A stretch of DNA of 13,983 nucleotides, taken from NCBI GenBank assembly GCA_039917935.1, contig JBDSIM010000209.1, positions 1 through 13,983 of the forward strand. Direction: 5' to 3'. The translations under genes and the position numbers were made by a program. The DNA comes from Chryseosolibacter sp039917935 (GTDB lineage Bacteria > Bacteroidota > Bacteroidia > Cytophagales > Cyclobacteriaceae). How positions within the stretch are numbered: the first letter of the stretch is position 1; each line of letters opens with the position of its first letter. The notes beneath the pieces were generated by a model, which saw only the letters and a program-made list of their open reading frames with translations, was not told the origin of the DNA and did no database searches. This document shows, piece by piece, positions 13,788 through 13,983 of this stretch.

Positions 13788-13811
13788 CCTAAATTTCATT
13801 TGTGATTTAGG
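13788..13811. repeat. 7-bp inverted repeat between the Rrf2 gene and the tRNA
   Basis: CCTAAAT (13788-13794) and ATTTAGG (13805-13811) are perfectly inverted around a 10-bp spacer. It could be a second regulatory dyad of the Rrf2 promoter region or a chance hairpin. Confidence 0.3.
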
Positions 13812-13901
13812 AAGTTCGCTATATTTATAGTCCAAAGACCTGGACGGTGCTTCGCTGGAGACTGTTTGCACTTACTTTTACTTGTTCTTTGTGATACATA
13901 T

Positions 13902-13973
13902 GCCGAGGTAGCTCAGAGGTAGAGCAGCTGATTCGTAATCAGCAGGTCGTGGGTTCAACTCCCATTCTCGGCT
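13902..13973 (+). tRNA. tRNA-Thr (anticodon CGT)
   Basis: The 72-nt cloverleaf is complete. The acceptor stem GCCGAGG pairs with TCTCGGC (one G-T pair). The D arm contains AGCTCAGAGGTAGAGC. The anticodon stem GCTGA/TCAGC encloses the loop TTCGTAA with anticodon CGT, reading ACG (Thr). The T arm is GTGGG-TTCAACT-CCCAT. The discriminator base is T and CCA is not encoded (CAC follows), so the tail is added after transcription. No second tRNA follows within the 10 bases left. Confidence 0.96.
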
Positions 13974-13983
13974 CACCGCTATA

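Overview
The window looks like chromosomal DNA of a member of the Bacteroidota, most likely a Cytophagales or Chitinophagales soil or freshwater type. This is inferred from four things. Several upstream regions carry Bacteroidota-type promoter elements (TTG, about 20 bp, then TAnnTTTG) rather than sigma-70 boxes. There are no clear Shine-Dalgarno sites. There is a SusC/TonB-receptor-like N-terminus. The families present (DUF2490, secreted SUMF1-like and Tat-exported Gfo/Idh proteins, a 1-Cys peroxiredoxin beside an Rrf2 regulator) are common in that phylum. No phage, CRISPR array, transposase or plasmid gene is visible.

Layout, left to right. (1) The 3' part of a YeiH-family transporter runs off the left edge. 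(2) A forward pair follows: a secreted PstS-like substrate-binding protein, then a chimeric gene in which about 50 codons of a TonB-dependent receptor (signal peptide plus start of a carboxypeptidase-regulatory-like domain) run in frame into a DUF2490 outer-membrane protein with its own internal signal peptide. (3) A 7-8 bp tandem repeat (GGTATAG/GGTATAGA, about 16 units) starts inside the last codons of that gene and supplies its stop codon. Beyond it lies a reverse-strand SET-domain gene, and a degenerate copy of the same repeat in opposite orientation sits on its other side. (4) A 979-residue reverse-strand protein of unknown function has about 11 membrane segments followed by TPR-like repeats. 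(5) A reverse-strand two-gene operon encodes a secreted SUMF1/FGE-like protein and a Tat-exported Gfo/Idh/MocA oxidoreductase. It has a promoter candidate upstream and a strong intrinsic terminator downstream. (6) A forward, directly abutting pair encodes a YegS/DgkB-type diacylglycerol (lipid) kinase and an App1-like phosphatidate phosphatase (DUF2183). (7) A reverse-strand GNAT acetyltransferase is followed by about 740 bp that holds only a small ORF interrupted by an in-frame stop. (8) A reverse-strand 1-Cys peroxiredoxin lies downstream of an Rrf2-family regulator whose start is preceded by a perfect dyad. (9) A tRNA-Thr(CGT) closes the window.

Most of the window is ordinary chromosomal housekeeping and accessory content. 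The parts most worth a second look are the TonB-receptor/DUF2490 chimera with its repeat-supplied stop, the repeats on both sides of the SET gene, the kinase/phosphatase pair predicted to act on the same lipid in opposite directions, and the interrupted small ORF. I do not see a convincing new multi-gene defence or mobile system.
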